Assembly (NCBI GenBank): GCA_030666075.1 | Contig: DAOUYN010000016.1 | Span: 1-10,133, forward strand | Origin: Actinomycetes bacterium | Lineage (GTDB): Bacteria; Actinomycetota; Aquicultoria; CAJVYJ01; JAUVQD01 | Length of the DNA stretch: 10,133 bases | Direction: 5' to 3' | Part shown: positions 1-5,586 of the stretch, piece by piece | Layout: every line of letters begins with the position of its first letter | Numbering within the stretch: position 1 is the first letter of the stretch | The notes under the pieces: model-generated | The model's database searches: none | What the model saw: the letters and a program-made list of their open reading frames with translations, nothing else | What the model was told of the DNA's origin: nothing | Program-made: the position numbers and the translations under genes

Positions 1-9
1 CAAAATCAT
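1..9 (-). CDS. Possible first codons of a leftward gene leaving the window
   Basis: On the minus strand an ATG at 9-7 is preceded directly by the purine-rich string GGAGAAGGAGA (20-10), which holds two Shine-Dalgarno-like cores. The GGAG at 20-17 sits 7 nt from the ATG, a normal spacing. Only three codons (ATG ATT TTG) lie inside the window, so nothing can be said about the product. If real, this gene is divergent from the zinc-ribbon gene at 133. Confidence is low because the evidence is a ribosome site plus one start codon. Confidence 0.3.
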
Positions 10-132
10 TCTCCTTCTCCGCCAGTCGCATCGAGTTAATCAAGCCAGGCGCCGGTTGTCAATCATGCATCGAAGCATTCCAGCTAAAGCAGTGAGCAAC
101 TATGCCGATAATCCAAAAAAGCAGGGAGTCAA
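10..132. promoter_or_regulatory. Upstream region of the zinc-ribbon membrane gene
   Basis: This short gene-free stretch lies between the possible leftward start at the window edge and the ATG at 133. A TTGTCA (56-61) resembles a -35 box, and a GATAAT (107-112) resembles a -10 box. They are not correctly spaced to pair with each other, so no complete promoter can be named. A GGGAG Shine-Dalgarno (124-128) lies 4 nt before the ATG, slightly close but usable. Confidence 0.3.
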
Positions 133-1278
133 ATGAAAAACTGTGGTAAATGTGGAGCAGCCAACAATGACCAGGCTGATTTTTGCAGCCTGTGCATGAC
201 ATCGTTCCCTAAAACAGAAGGTGCGAGCCCCGGCCCGGCGCCCTCGTCCGGACAAGCGGCCGACCATGTAGATCCGCCAAATTCGGAGGGAGCACCCAAG
301 CCGGCACCGATCAATGTCTATGAAGAGATGCAAGCGGGCGTCAAACTCGACGAAGACCGGTCCGTCACCCCAGGCGCGTCCTCCGTTGCCCCCCACACCG
401 GCAGGCCGGGCATATCAAGCGCCGCAGCAGCCGTCTCCGAAGCTCTCAAGGAACGCCACGTCGAGCTGCGCTCGTCAACGGAGATCTTTAATGAGGCGTT
501 CTTTTTCTGGTGGGAGAACGTCAAGTTCTACTTCCTGTACGGGCTGGCGCTCGTGGCCGCGGCCACGGTAGTTTTCAACTTCTTTCTCTCATCGGTCGGT
601 TCAGTCTTCGCGGGCGTCGGAGCGACTACGGCCTCGTCGCCGGAGGATCTGATCGGCACCATGGCCTTGGCGCTCATCAAGATCTTGCTCGTTATCGGCC
701 TGGTCGCGCTGATCGCCTATGCAGCCTTACTGACCGGAACCGTCCGGATAGCTCAAGGTTACGATGCCGGGGTAATCAACTCGACCATCAGCGGCATACT
801 TAACCTTAAATCGATCTTGTGGTTGATCGTCCTACAGGGGCTGGCAACCGGAGTAGTAGTGCTCCCGCTCTCGGTGCTGCTCGCCATCTTGACCTCGGGC
901 AGCACTGCCGGCCAAGTCATTAACTCCTTGATCGGGGGCCCGGTCCTGGCGGCGGCGGGAGCGCCATTTATTATGGGCATCTTCGTCTTTTTGGATCAGG
1001 GGACCCGCGGCACCAAGGCCATGTCAATCGGAATATCGCTGGTCGGCAAGGAATGGGGCCGGGTGGCCTGGCGCTTCTTCGCCTTCGGGCTTTTCTTGAG
1101 CGTGCTGCTCATTGGTACTTCTTTTCATGTCATCGGGGCCGCGATCGCTCTCTTCTTCCTTCCCGGCATGTACGTCATCTACCCGTGGTTCATCTACCGG
1201 AACCTCTTACAGATGAAAGAAGCCCGAGAGAACCTGGCCTTCAAGGAAGCCACCCGGGTCGCGCCGACGCCTACCTAA
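133..1278 (+). CDS. Zinc-ribbon multi-pass membrane protein, unknown function
   Basis: This 381-aa protein has three parts. Residues 1-24 form a zinc-ribbon knuckle pair with cysteines C4, C7, C18 and C21 (CGKCG and CSLC), expected to hold one zinc or iron. Residues 25-115 are a Pro/Ala/Ser-rich, probably disordered linker. Residues 120-360 are membrane-embedded, with hydrophobic segments near 131-152, 178-202, 226-254, 263-287, 313-330 and 333-355. An amphipathic stretch at 119-131 (phenylalanine and tryptophan rich) leads into the first helix. The C-terminus is short and charged. The layout matches the many bacterial 'zinc ribbon domain-containing' membrane proteins whose membrane part resembles general-purpose families of unknown role. 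I do not recognise a specific family and assign no substrate. The gene stands alone: the next gene is convergent, 23 bp away. The start follows a GGGAG ribosome site and sits just before the ribbon, so it is probably right. Confidence 0.85.
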   Translation: MKNCGKCGAANNDQADFCSLCMTSFPKTEGASPGPAPSSGQAADHVDPPNSEGAPKPAPINVYEEMQAGVKLDEDRSVTPGASSVAPHTGRPGISSAAAAVSEALKERHVELRSSTEIFNEAFFFWWENVKFYFLYGLALVAAATVVFNFFLSSVGSVFAGVGATTASSPEDLIGTMALALIKILLVIGLVALIAYAALLTGTVRIAQGYDAGVINSTISGILNLKSILWLIVLQGLATGVVVLPLSVLLAILTSGSTAGQVINSLIGGPVLAAAGAPFIMGIFVFLDQGTRGTKAMSIGISLVGKEWGRVAWRFFAFGLFLSVLLIGTSFHVIGAAIALFFLPGMYVIYPWFIYRNLLQMKEARENLAFKEATRVAPTPT

Positions 1279-1301
1279 AAAAAACCGATAGTCGATCCGA
1301 T

Positions 1302-3827
1302 TTACTCGTATTGCAGGGCGACGCTGATATCCGTCGATGCCGCCCGCCGGGCCGGAAATACCGCGGCGGCGACCGTAAAGACCAGAGCCATGGCTAGAGC
1401 GGCCGCGGCCGTTTCGACCGGAAAGATGAAGTCTATCTCGTAGCCCGTCAGGCTCTTCATGTTCTTGACGATATCGGTCGCCAGATACCCCCCGACGATC
1501 AGCCCGAACAACCCGCCGATAGCGCCGGTGACGAACGCCTCGATCAAGCTGATCGCGCCGACTTGCCCGCGGGTGGCGCCCACCGCCCGGAGTACCCCGA
1601 TCTCGCGGCGGCGCTCCAGAATATTCATCATCAGTGTATTAAAGACACTGATCAAGGCGACGATAGCCGCCAAAAGTATCAGAACGCTAAAGACGGCAAA
1701 CGACTGATTGACCTGTTCATCGACCATCCCCTTGAACTCCTGGACATCATAGACCTGGAAGTTCATATCCGGGAAGCGGCGCTCAATACGAGCGGCGACA
1801 TCGGCGGGTAGCGCCCCGCCTCCGACTTTTAATCGAAAAGCGCTGACGTCGGTGATCCCGAAGTATTCTTTTAGATCAGCTCGGCTGCCGACGATGAGTT
1901 CGCCCATGTCGCCGCCAAAATCGATGACGACACCGGCCACGGTGAACTCTTGTTTCCCTTCCTTTGTGGCCACAGCCATCGTGTCGCCGACGCCGATGTC
2001 ACGCGAATTAGCGGTGACCGTCGAGATAAATATCCGGCGGTCGCGGCGCAACTCTTTCCAAGCCTCCTCCTTGTCCCCCTCTACGATCTGTAGAGAAGCA
2101 AAACGCTGGTAGCTACCAGGCTCGATGCCCCGCCACAAGGCGCTGCCGTCGCCTAAGTTGACCACTGTATAGCCGACAGAGGTAAGATCACTGACGCCCT
2201 TTATTTTTCGCAGCTTTTTCGCATAGACGGCATCATAAGAGGTGTCCGTCGATGGGCCGGAGACATACACGTCAGCCCCGAGAGACTCGTCTACCCACCG
2301 TTCCACGCTGTGACGAAAGCTGCTCGTCATCCCGCTGACACTCAGAAGCATAGCCAAGGTGATCATCACGGAAGCGGCCGTCGCCGCCGTCCGTCCACGA
2401 TTGCGGTCAAGATTTGTCGCCGCCAGTCGAGCCGGTTGCCCGAAAACAAAGCGCAGCGGCCAGGAGATGGCCCGGCTCAACGGCCCGACCAACGATGGGG
2501 TCATGAATGCCGCCCCCAAGAGCAAAAGGAAGTCGCCGGTAGCGTGGATAGGCACCGCCCAAGCGGCGAACCTGCCAAGCTCTCGGCCGCCCGGAAGGAA
2601 GGTAATGTAGACACCCAGGCCCAAAACAGCGGCGGCGAAAGCCAGCCGTATCAGGCCGAGGCCCGGTGACGGCACTTTCGCCCGGATACGGATGGCCGCT
2701 AAAGGACTGATGCGCCCGGCCATGAAAGCCGGCTGCGAGGCGGCTATCAGAGTGACCGCCAGGCCAATCAAAATGGCTATCGCCAAACCCTCTGGCGGCA
2801 CCGACAATTCGTGGATCTGCAGGTTCACCGTATCGGAGACGAAGCCAAGGAGAAACCGAGCCAAACCGACCCCGGCGACCAAACCCACCGCCGAACCGAT
2901 AACGCCGATAAAAAGTGCCTGCAGCATGACTAAGACTGATATTTGTAAGCGGCTGCCCCCGAGAGAGCGGACGATCCCAAGCTCCCGAGTCTGTTCGAGG
3001 ACCACCATGGAAAAAGTATTATAGACAAGGAAGCCGCCGACAAAGATGGCGATGGCCCCGAAGAACGACAACCCCACCTGCAGACCGCGGAGCATCTGAG
3101 AGATCGCCTCAGTCCGCCGCTCGGGCAGCTCGACAGTGAAGTCGGCCCCGAGGCGTTCAGAAACGCGCCCGGCGACAACATCTACATCAGCCCCGTCTTT
3201 GACGCGGACATCGATGAATGTCAGCCGGTCGTCAAGGTCGAATACTTGTTGGGCCCGGGCCAATGAGATAAAAACGACCCGCCCGCCCATAAAGCGACCG
3301 GCCCCTTCCTCTCCCAGAAGCCCGACTATCTTGAAACGATGGCGCGTCCCACTCTCGGCGATCGTGATGCTGTCGCCGACCCCGAGTTTTTGTTCATCAG
3401 CCAGCCGCTGCGGCACCAGGGCGCCCGCATCGTCGGGCCGAAGAAACCGCCCCCCACTCACGGCGTAGTGACGCAGACTCCGGTCAATACGCGGATCGAC
3501 CCCCGCGAACTCCACGCTCAACTCATCTTCCTCAAAGAGCAGGTTGGTTCGTTTCGATATCCCCGGAACTGCCTGTGCCACCCCGGGTGTTTGGCGCACC
3601 GCCCCGAGCTTGTGGGCGGCAAACCCGCCGGGCGCGACGCTGTTGACCAGAAAATCGGCTTTCCCGGTGATCGAATCGATCATGATCTTAAAGGCGTTGA
3701 CGGTGCTGGCGTTGGCGATGGATGTGGCCAAAATGACGGCGACGCCCAGAGACACCCCGGCTATCGTCATGAGGGTGCGCGACTTTCTAGTCGCCAAGTT
3801 CCGCCAGGCTAGCGATGATAGCCTCAA
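1302..3827 (-). CDS. ABC transporter permease with two FtsX domains
   Basis: This 841-aa inner-membrane permease is of the FtsX/MacB/LolCE superfamily, duplicated within one chain. Residues 1-40 carry the typical N-terminus (WRNLATRKSRT, then a membrane helix). Residues ~42-245 form the first extracytoplasmic MacB-like domain. Residues ~253-376 form FtsX domain 1, with three helices and the coupling motif EQTRELGIVRSLGGSR at 278-293. More helices lie near 392-412, 430-450 and 480-500. A second extracytoplasmic domain spans ~505-700. FtsX domain 2 lies at ~708-830, with coupling motif ERRREIGVLRAVGATR at 738-753. Such mechanotransmission transporters use ATP to move lipids, lipoproteins, peptides or drugs, or to drive periplasmic events, and the substrate cannot be read from sequence. 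The start is TTG with an AGAGGGGGA ribosome site (3844-3836). The first 41 bp overlap the ATPase gene, implying translational coupling. No MacA-like adaptor is present. Confidence 0.9.
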   Translation of the reverse strand: MRLSSLAWRNLATRKSRTLMTIAGVSLGVAVILATSIANASTVNAFKIMIDSITGKADFLVNSVAPGGFAAHKLGAVRQTPGVAQAVPGISKRTNLLFEEDELSVEFAGVDPRIDRSLRHYAVSGGRFLRPDDAGALVPQRLADEQKLGVGDSITIAESGTRHRFKIVGLLGEEGAGRFMGGRVVFISLARAQQVFDLDDRLTFIDVRVKDGADVDVVAGRVSERLGADFTVELPERRTEAISQMLRGLQVGLSFFGAIAIFVGGFLVYNTFSMVVLEQTRELGIVRSLGGSRLQISVLVMLQALFIGVIGSAVGLVAGVGLARFLLGFVSDTVNLQIHELSVPPEGLAIAILIGLAVTLIAASQPAFMAGRISPLAAIRIRAKVPSPGLGLIRLAFAAAVLGLGVYITFLPGGRELGRFAAWAVPIHATGDFLLLLGAAFMTPSLVGPLSRAISWPLRFVFGQPARLAATNLDRNRGRTAATAASVMITLAMLLSVSGMTSSFRHSVERWVDESLGADVYVSGPSTDTSYDAVYAKKLRKIKGVSDLTSVGYTVVNLGDGSALWRGIEPGSYQRFASLQIVEGDKEEAWKELRRDRRIFISTVTANSRDIGVGDTMAVATKEGKQEFTVAGVVIDFGGDMGELIVGSRADLKEYFGITDVSAFRLKVGGGALPADVAARIERRFPDMNFQVYDVQEFKGMVDEQVNQSFAVFSVLILLAAIVALISVFNTLMMNILERRREIGVLRAVGATRGQVGAISLIEAFVTGAIGGLFGLIVGGYLATDIVKNMKSLTGYEIDFIFPVETAAAALAMALVFTVAAAVFPARRAASTDISVALQYE

Positions 3828-4542
3828 CGTTTCCGTCCCCCTCTAATGGCAGTTCTCTGACTATGGCCCCGTCACTTAGAAATATCACCCGATCGGCGAA
3901 GACCGCTGCGGCCGGGTCGTGAGTGACCATCAGGATAGTCTGCCCCATGTCCGCGGCCGAGCGCTGCAGCAGGGACAAGACATCCCGGCCGTGGCGCCGG
4001 TCCAAATTTCCGGTGGGCTCATCAGCCAATATTATGGCGGGCTCGGTCACCAGAGCCCGGGCGATCGCCACCCTTTGCTGCTCCCCGCCCGAGAGTTGGT
4101 CCGGCCGATGGTGCCGACGCTCTTCCATGTTGACCAGAGCGAAGAGATGGTCCAAGCGCTTCGCGTCTTTTTCTTTGTGGGCGCCGGAACGACTGCCGAT
4201 GGCGATAGGGATCATGACATTCTCTTCGGCCGACAATGTCGGCAGCAGATTGAATGACTGGAAGATAAATCCGACATCTCGCCGCCGCACCAGTGTCAGC
4301 TCCTTATCGCTCAATCCGGTGATCTCGATATCGCGAATGAATATCCGACCGGTTGTGGCCGTGTCGAGCCCGCCCAGCAGATGGAGCAGCGTCGATTTGC
4401 CGGAGCCGCTCGGGCCCATGATGGCGACGAACTCTCGAGGTGCCACCGCCAGGGTGGTCTCGCAAAGCGCTGTCACCCGTACCGGTCCGGTCCCGTAGGT
4501 CTTAGTGAGGTCTTCGGCCCGAAGGATCGGGCCTACGCCCAT
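3787..4542 (-). CDS. ABC transporter ATP-binding protein (LolD/MacB type)
   Basis: This 251-aa cytoplasmic ATPase powers the FtsX-type permease encoded immediately downstream. All ABC motifs are intact: Walker A GPSGSGKST (43-51), Q-loop Q95 (GFIFQSFNLLP), signature LSGGEQQRVAIARAL (150-164), Walker B ILADEP (171-176) with catalytic E175, D-loop NLD (179-181), and H-loop H208 (VTHDP). The GFIFQSFNLLPTLSAEENV stretch and the GNLDRRHG string are typical of the LolD/MacB/FtsE-like clade that pairs with FtsX-fold permeases, rather than of nutrient importers. Length is usual for the family, with a C-terminal extension of about 20 residues that overlaps the permease start. ATG at 4542 has an excellent GGGGAGAG ribosome site and overlaps the regulator gene by 10 bp, so the three genes must be co-transcribed and probably translationally coupled. 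Confidence 0.95.
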   Translation of the reverse strand: MGVGPILRAEDLTKTYGTGPVRVTALCETTLAVAPREFVAIMGPSGSGKSTLLHLLGGLDTATTGRIFIRDIEITGLSDKELTLVRRRDVGFIFQSFNLLPTLSAEENVMIPIAIGSRSGAHKEKDAKRLDHLFALVNMEERRHHRPDQLSGGEQQRVAIARALVTEPAIILADEPTGNLDRRHGRDVLSLLQRSAADMGQTILMVTHDPAAAVFADRVIFLSDGAIVRELPLEGDGNVEAIIASLAELGD

Positions 4543-4850
4543 TTCTCTCCCCAGGCGGCCATGGAGTCGATGACATCCTTGAGGCCCATCCCCTTCTCCG
4601 TCAGTGAATACTCCACCCGTACCGGCACTTCCGGATAGACCTCGCGCTTGACGAGCTCCTGGCCTTCCAGTTCGTGAAGGCGCTGTGAAAGCATCTTGGG
4701 GCTTATACCATCAAGGGAGTGTTCGAGCTGGCAGAACCTTTTGGTCCCGGTCACCAGATCGCGGATTATCAAAGCGGTCCAGCGCTTGCCGATTACCATC
4801 ATGGCGAAGTGGATCGGACAGGCGGCCTCGTTTTGCTCACAATCGGACAT
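4533..4850 (-). CDS. HxlR-family winged-helix transcriptional regulator
   Basis: This small (105 aa from ATG at 4850) DNA-binding protein is of the HxlR/MarR-like family. The family signature is clear: a CPI motif (C11-P12), then a GKRWTALIIRDLVTGTKRF helix region, GISPKMLSQRLHELE as the recognition segment, and a wing around VRVEYSLTEKG. Members act as dimers and usually repress or activate adjacent genes in response to electrophiles, oxidants or metabolites. Bacillus YodB and HypR sense through a conserved N-terminal cysteine equivalent to C11 here, and a second cysteine lies at C4. A longer reading from TTG at 4859 adds three residues, but the GGAG Shine-Dalgarno would then touch the start codon. 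From ATG at 4850 the same GGAG lies 9 nt away, so I prefer ATG. It is first in the operon with the ABC genes and presumably controls them. Confidence 0.92.
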   Translation of the reverse strand: MSDCEQNEAACPIHFAMMVIGKRWTALIIRDLVTGTKRFCQLEHSLDGISPKMLSQRLHELEGQELVKREVYPEVPVRVEYSLTEKGMGLKDVIDSMAAWGEKWA

Positions 4851-4861
4851 CGTGCTCAACT

Positions 4862-4878
4862 CCGTTCCCGGCGAACGG
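4862..4878. promoter_or_regulatory. Inverted repeat over the hxlR leader, next to its ribosome site
   Basis: CCGTTC (4862-4867) and GAACGG (4873-4878) are perfect 6-bp inverted arms around a 5-nt centre. In the hxlR mRNA the 3' arm runs directly into the GGAG used to start translation. It could therefore be a small hairpin limiting ribosome access, or a DNA operator just upstream of the gene. The sequence does not decide between these. Confidence 0.35.
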
Positions 4879-4893
4879 TCTCTGGGTAAAATA

Positions 4894-4903
4894 CTCTATA
4901 GAG
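4894..4903. promoter_or_regulatory. 10-bp perfect palindrome, candidate operator
   Basis: CTCTATAGAG is a perfect palindrome in the hxlR leader, about 20-30 bp downstream of the predicted hxlR start point. HxlR-family dimers bind short AT-centred dyads near their own promoters, so this is a reasonable candidate for autoregulation. One 10-bp palindrome in a 250-bp region is only modest evidence. Confidence 0.3.
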
Positions 4904-4930
4904 CTGCCAAAAGCGCGCCGTGGTTCGTTA

Positions 4931-4959
4931 ATCATAATTTAAAAAAAGAGTCTTGACAA
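4931..4959 (-). promoter_or_regulatory. Leftward sigma70-type promoter for the hxlR-ABC operon
   Basis: On the minus strand a -35 box TTGTCA (4959-4954) is followed by exactly 17 bp and a -10 box TATGAT (4936-4931). Each matches consensus at 5 of 6 positions, and the spacing is ideal. Transcription would begin near 4924, giving a leader of about 74 nt before the hxlR ATG. The -35 box shares five base pairs (4954-4958) with the rightward promoter. Confidence 0.7.
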
Positions 4960-4982
4960 TGGAAAAGCAGACCTGCTATCTT
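4953..4982 (+). promoter_or_regulatory. Rightward sigma70-type promoter with extended -10
   Basis: The -35 box TTGACA (4953-4958) is a perfect match. An 18-bp spacer leads to TATCTT (4977-4982), preceded by TGC (4974-4976), which gives an extended -10 element. Reading CTATCT (4976-4981) as the -10 gives 17 bp. Transcription should start near 4988-4990. The strong elements imply a well-expressed gene downstream. The -35 box overlaps that of the leftward hxlR promoter, so RNA polymerase probably cannot occupy both at once. Confidence 0.72.
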
Positions 4983-4988
4983 TTTGTA

Positions 4989-5115
4989 AGTAAGTTTCGT
5001 ATGGTTACTGAAAACACGCAAGCACCGGTACGGCGACAGCCGGCCGTGTACGGTCGGGGCGACTAGAGTCGTCTTCGATCATAGATAAGAAGTCGTATGG
5101 GAACTAGGAGGAAAC
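4989..5115 (+). promoter_or_regulatory. Structured 5' leader of the desulforedoxin-like gene
   Basis: The predicted transcript has about 127 nt before its start codon, long for a gene with a strong promoter. It contains three consecutive short hairpins: CGGC-GACA-GCCG (5031-5042), CCG-TGTA-CGG (5044-5053) and CGAC-TAGA-GTCG (5060-5071). ACCG (5024-5027) can also pair with CGGT (5051-5054), enclosing the first hairpin. The leader ends in a perfect AGGAGG ribosome site (5106-5111), 4 nt before the ATG. No riboswitch class that I know fits. It could be a translational control element, a stabilising leader, or a site for an RNA-binding protein. Confidence 0.4.
5001..5066 (+). CDS. Candidate 21-residue upstream reading frame in the leader
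   Basis: ATG at 5001 opens a 21-codon frame (begins MVTENTQAPVRR, ends VYGRGD) closing at TAG 5064-5066. The stop codon falls in the tetraloop of the third leader hairpin, so a translating ribosome would unfold the first two hairpins and reach the third. No good Shine-Dalgarno precedes it; there is only GTAAGTAAG upstream. It could be a regulatory leader peptide or simply an open stretch that occurs by chance. Confidence 0.2.
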   Translation: MVTENTQAPVRRQPAVYGRGD

Positions 5116-5445
5116 ATGCCAGTACAAAAAGGTGACGTGCTCGATGAGGCCAAAAAGGCCGACCAATCATGTCGGGTCGCGGTCCGCGTACTCGAAGGTG
5201 GAGCCGGCTTTTCGAAGATGAACTGCTGTGGGATGGAGATCACGGAAGCTGAAAAGACAGAGTCCGTCGATGAATCGATCGAGCGCTTTGCTGGTGACAG
5301 CGGTAAGCCCGGTGTCATCCTCGATGAGAGCAAGAACAACCCGAACGCTTGCGGCCTCAAGGTCGAGATCGTCGGCGGCGGTGGCGGCTTCGAGTCTATC
5401 AGCTGCTGCGGCAATACGCTGACGATCGAAAACGATTCTATCTAA
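5116..5445 (+). CDS. Tandem desulforedoxin-like protein with incomplete cysteine sets
   Basis: This 109-aa cytoplasmic protein has no signal peptide or membrane segment. It is an internal duplication with a 60-residue period: residues ~8-43 (VLDEAKK...CCGMEIT) align with ~68-104 (ILDESKN...CCGNTLT). Each half carries a cysteine, a hydrophobic strand, a glycine-rich turn (LEGGAGF or VGGGGGF) and a CCG motif: C19/C37/C38 and C79/C97/C98. The order C-VKVLEEGGG-CCG is that of desulforedoxin and the N-terminal domain of desulfoferrodoxin, which bind Fe(SCys)4 with CxxC plus CC. Here the first cysteine of CxxC is absent in both halves (D16 and P76 occupy the place), and the loop before CC is two residues longer. 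It may bind iron or zinc with three cysteines plus another ligand, or bridge sites in a dimer. The AGGAGG ribosome site is perfect. A terminator follows, so the gene is monocistronic. The redox role is inferred from the fold resemblance only. Confidence 0.8.
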   Translation: MPVQKGDVLDEAKKADQSCRVAVRVLEGGAGFSKMNCCGMEITEAEKTESVDESIERFAGDSGKPGVILDESKNNPNACGLKVEIVGGGGGFESISCCGNTLTIENDSI

Positions 5446-5473
5446 CTGCCCCGTCGAAGATAGATAAGCACGC

Positions 5474-5506
5474 GCAAAAGACCCCCGAAGGCCGGGGGTC
5501 TTTTGC
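5474..5506 (+). terminator. Strong intrinsic terminator
   Basis: A perfect 13-bp stem, GCAAAAGACCCCC (5474-5486) with GGGGGTCTTTTGC (5494-5506), encloses a 7-nt loop. The TCTTTT on the descending arm supplies the U-tract. The matching AAAAGA on the ascending arm means it can also act on the opposite strand. It lies 28 bp after the stop of the desulforedoxin-like gene. Confidence 0.9.
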
Positions 5507-5524
5507 TTCCGTAGAGGTCCGACC

Positions 5525-5554
5525 TTGCTAACGGCCCCTGACACCGGTTAAAAT
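5525..5554 (+). promoter_or_regulatory. Probable promoter of the 108-aa membrane gene
   Basis: TTGCTA (5525-5530) and TAAAAT (5549-5554) are separated by 18 bp and match the -35 and -10 consensus at 4 of 6 and 5 of 6 positions. Transcription would start about 26 nt before the ATG at 5587. The site follows directly after a terminator, where a fresh promoter is needed. Confidence 0.5.
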
Positions 5555-5586
5555 GACGTGGTCAGCACTATCAACGGAGAGTCGCA

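Noticed and set aside
1279..1301. Bidirectional terminator between the convergent zinc-ribbon and permease genes
   Set aside because: An A8 run would give a U-tract for leftward transcription, but the neighbouring ATCGG copies are direct repeats and form no stable stem.
3339..3812. 157-codon open frame on the plus strand opposite the ABC permease
   Set aside because: It lies wholly within a well-supported permease gene, has low-complexity composition and no motif.
4851..4859. TTG start of the HxlR regulator, three residues longer
   Set aside because: The GGAG Shine-Dalgarno would nearly touch this TTG, while ATG at 4850 has 9-nt spacing.
5010..5060. Resemblance of CACGCA and GCGACAGCC in the leader to a cyclic-di-GMP-I riboswitch
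   Set aside because: The required GGGCAAACC loop, the GAAA tetraloop and its receptor are absent, and the hairpin arrangement differs.
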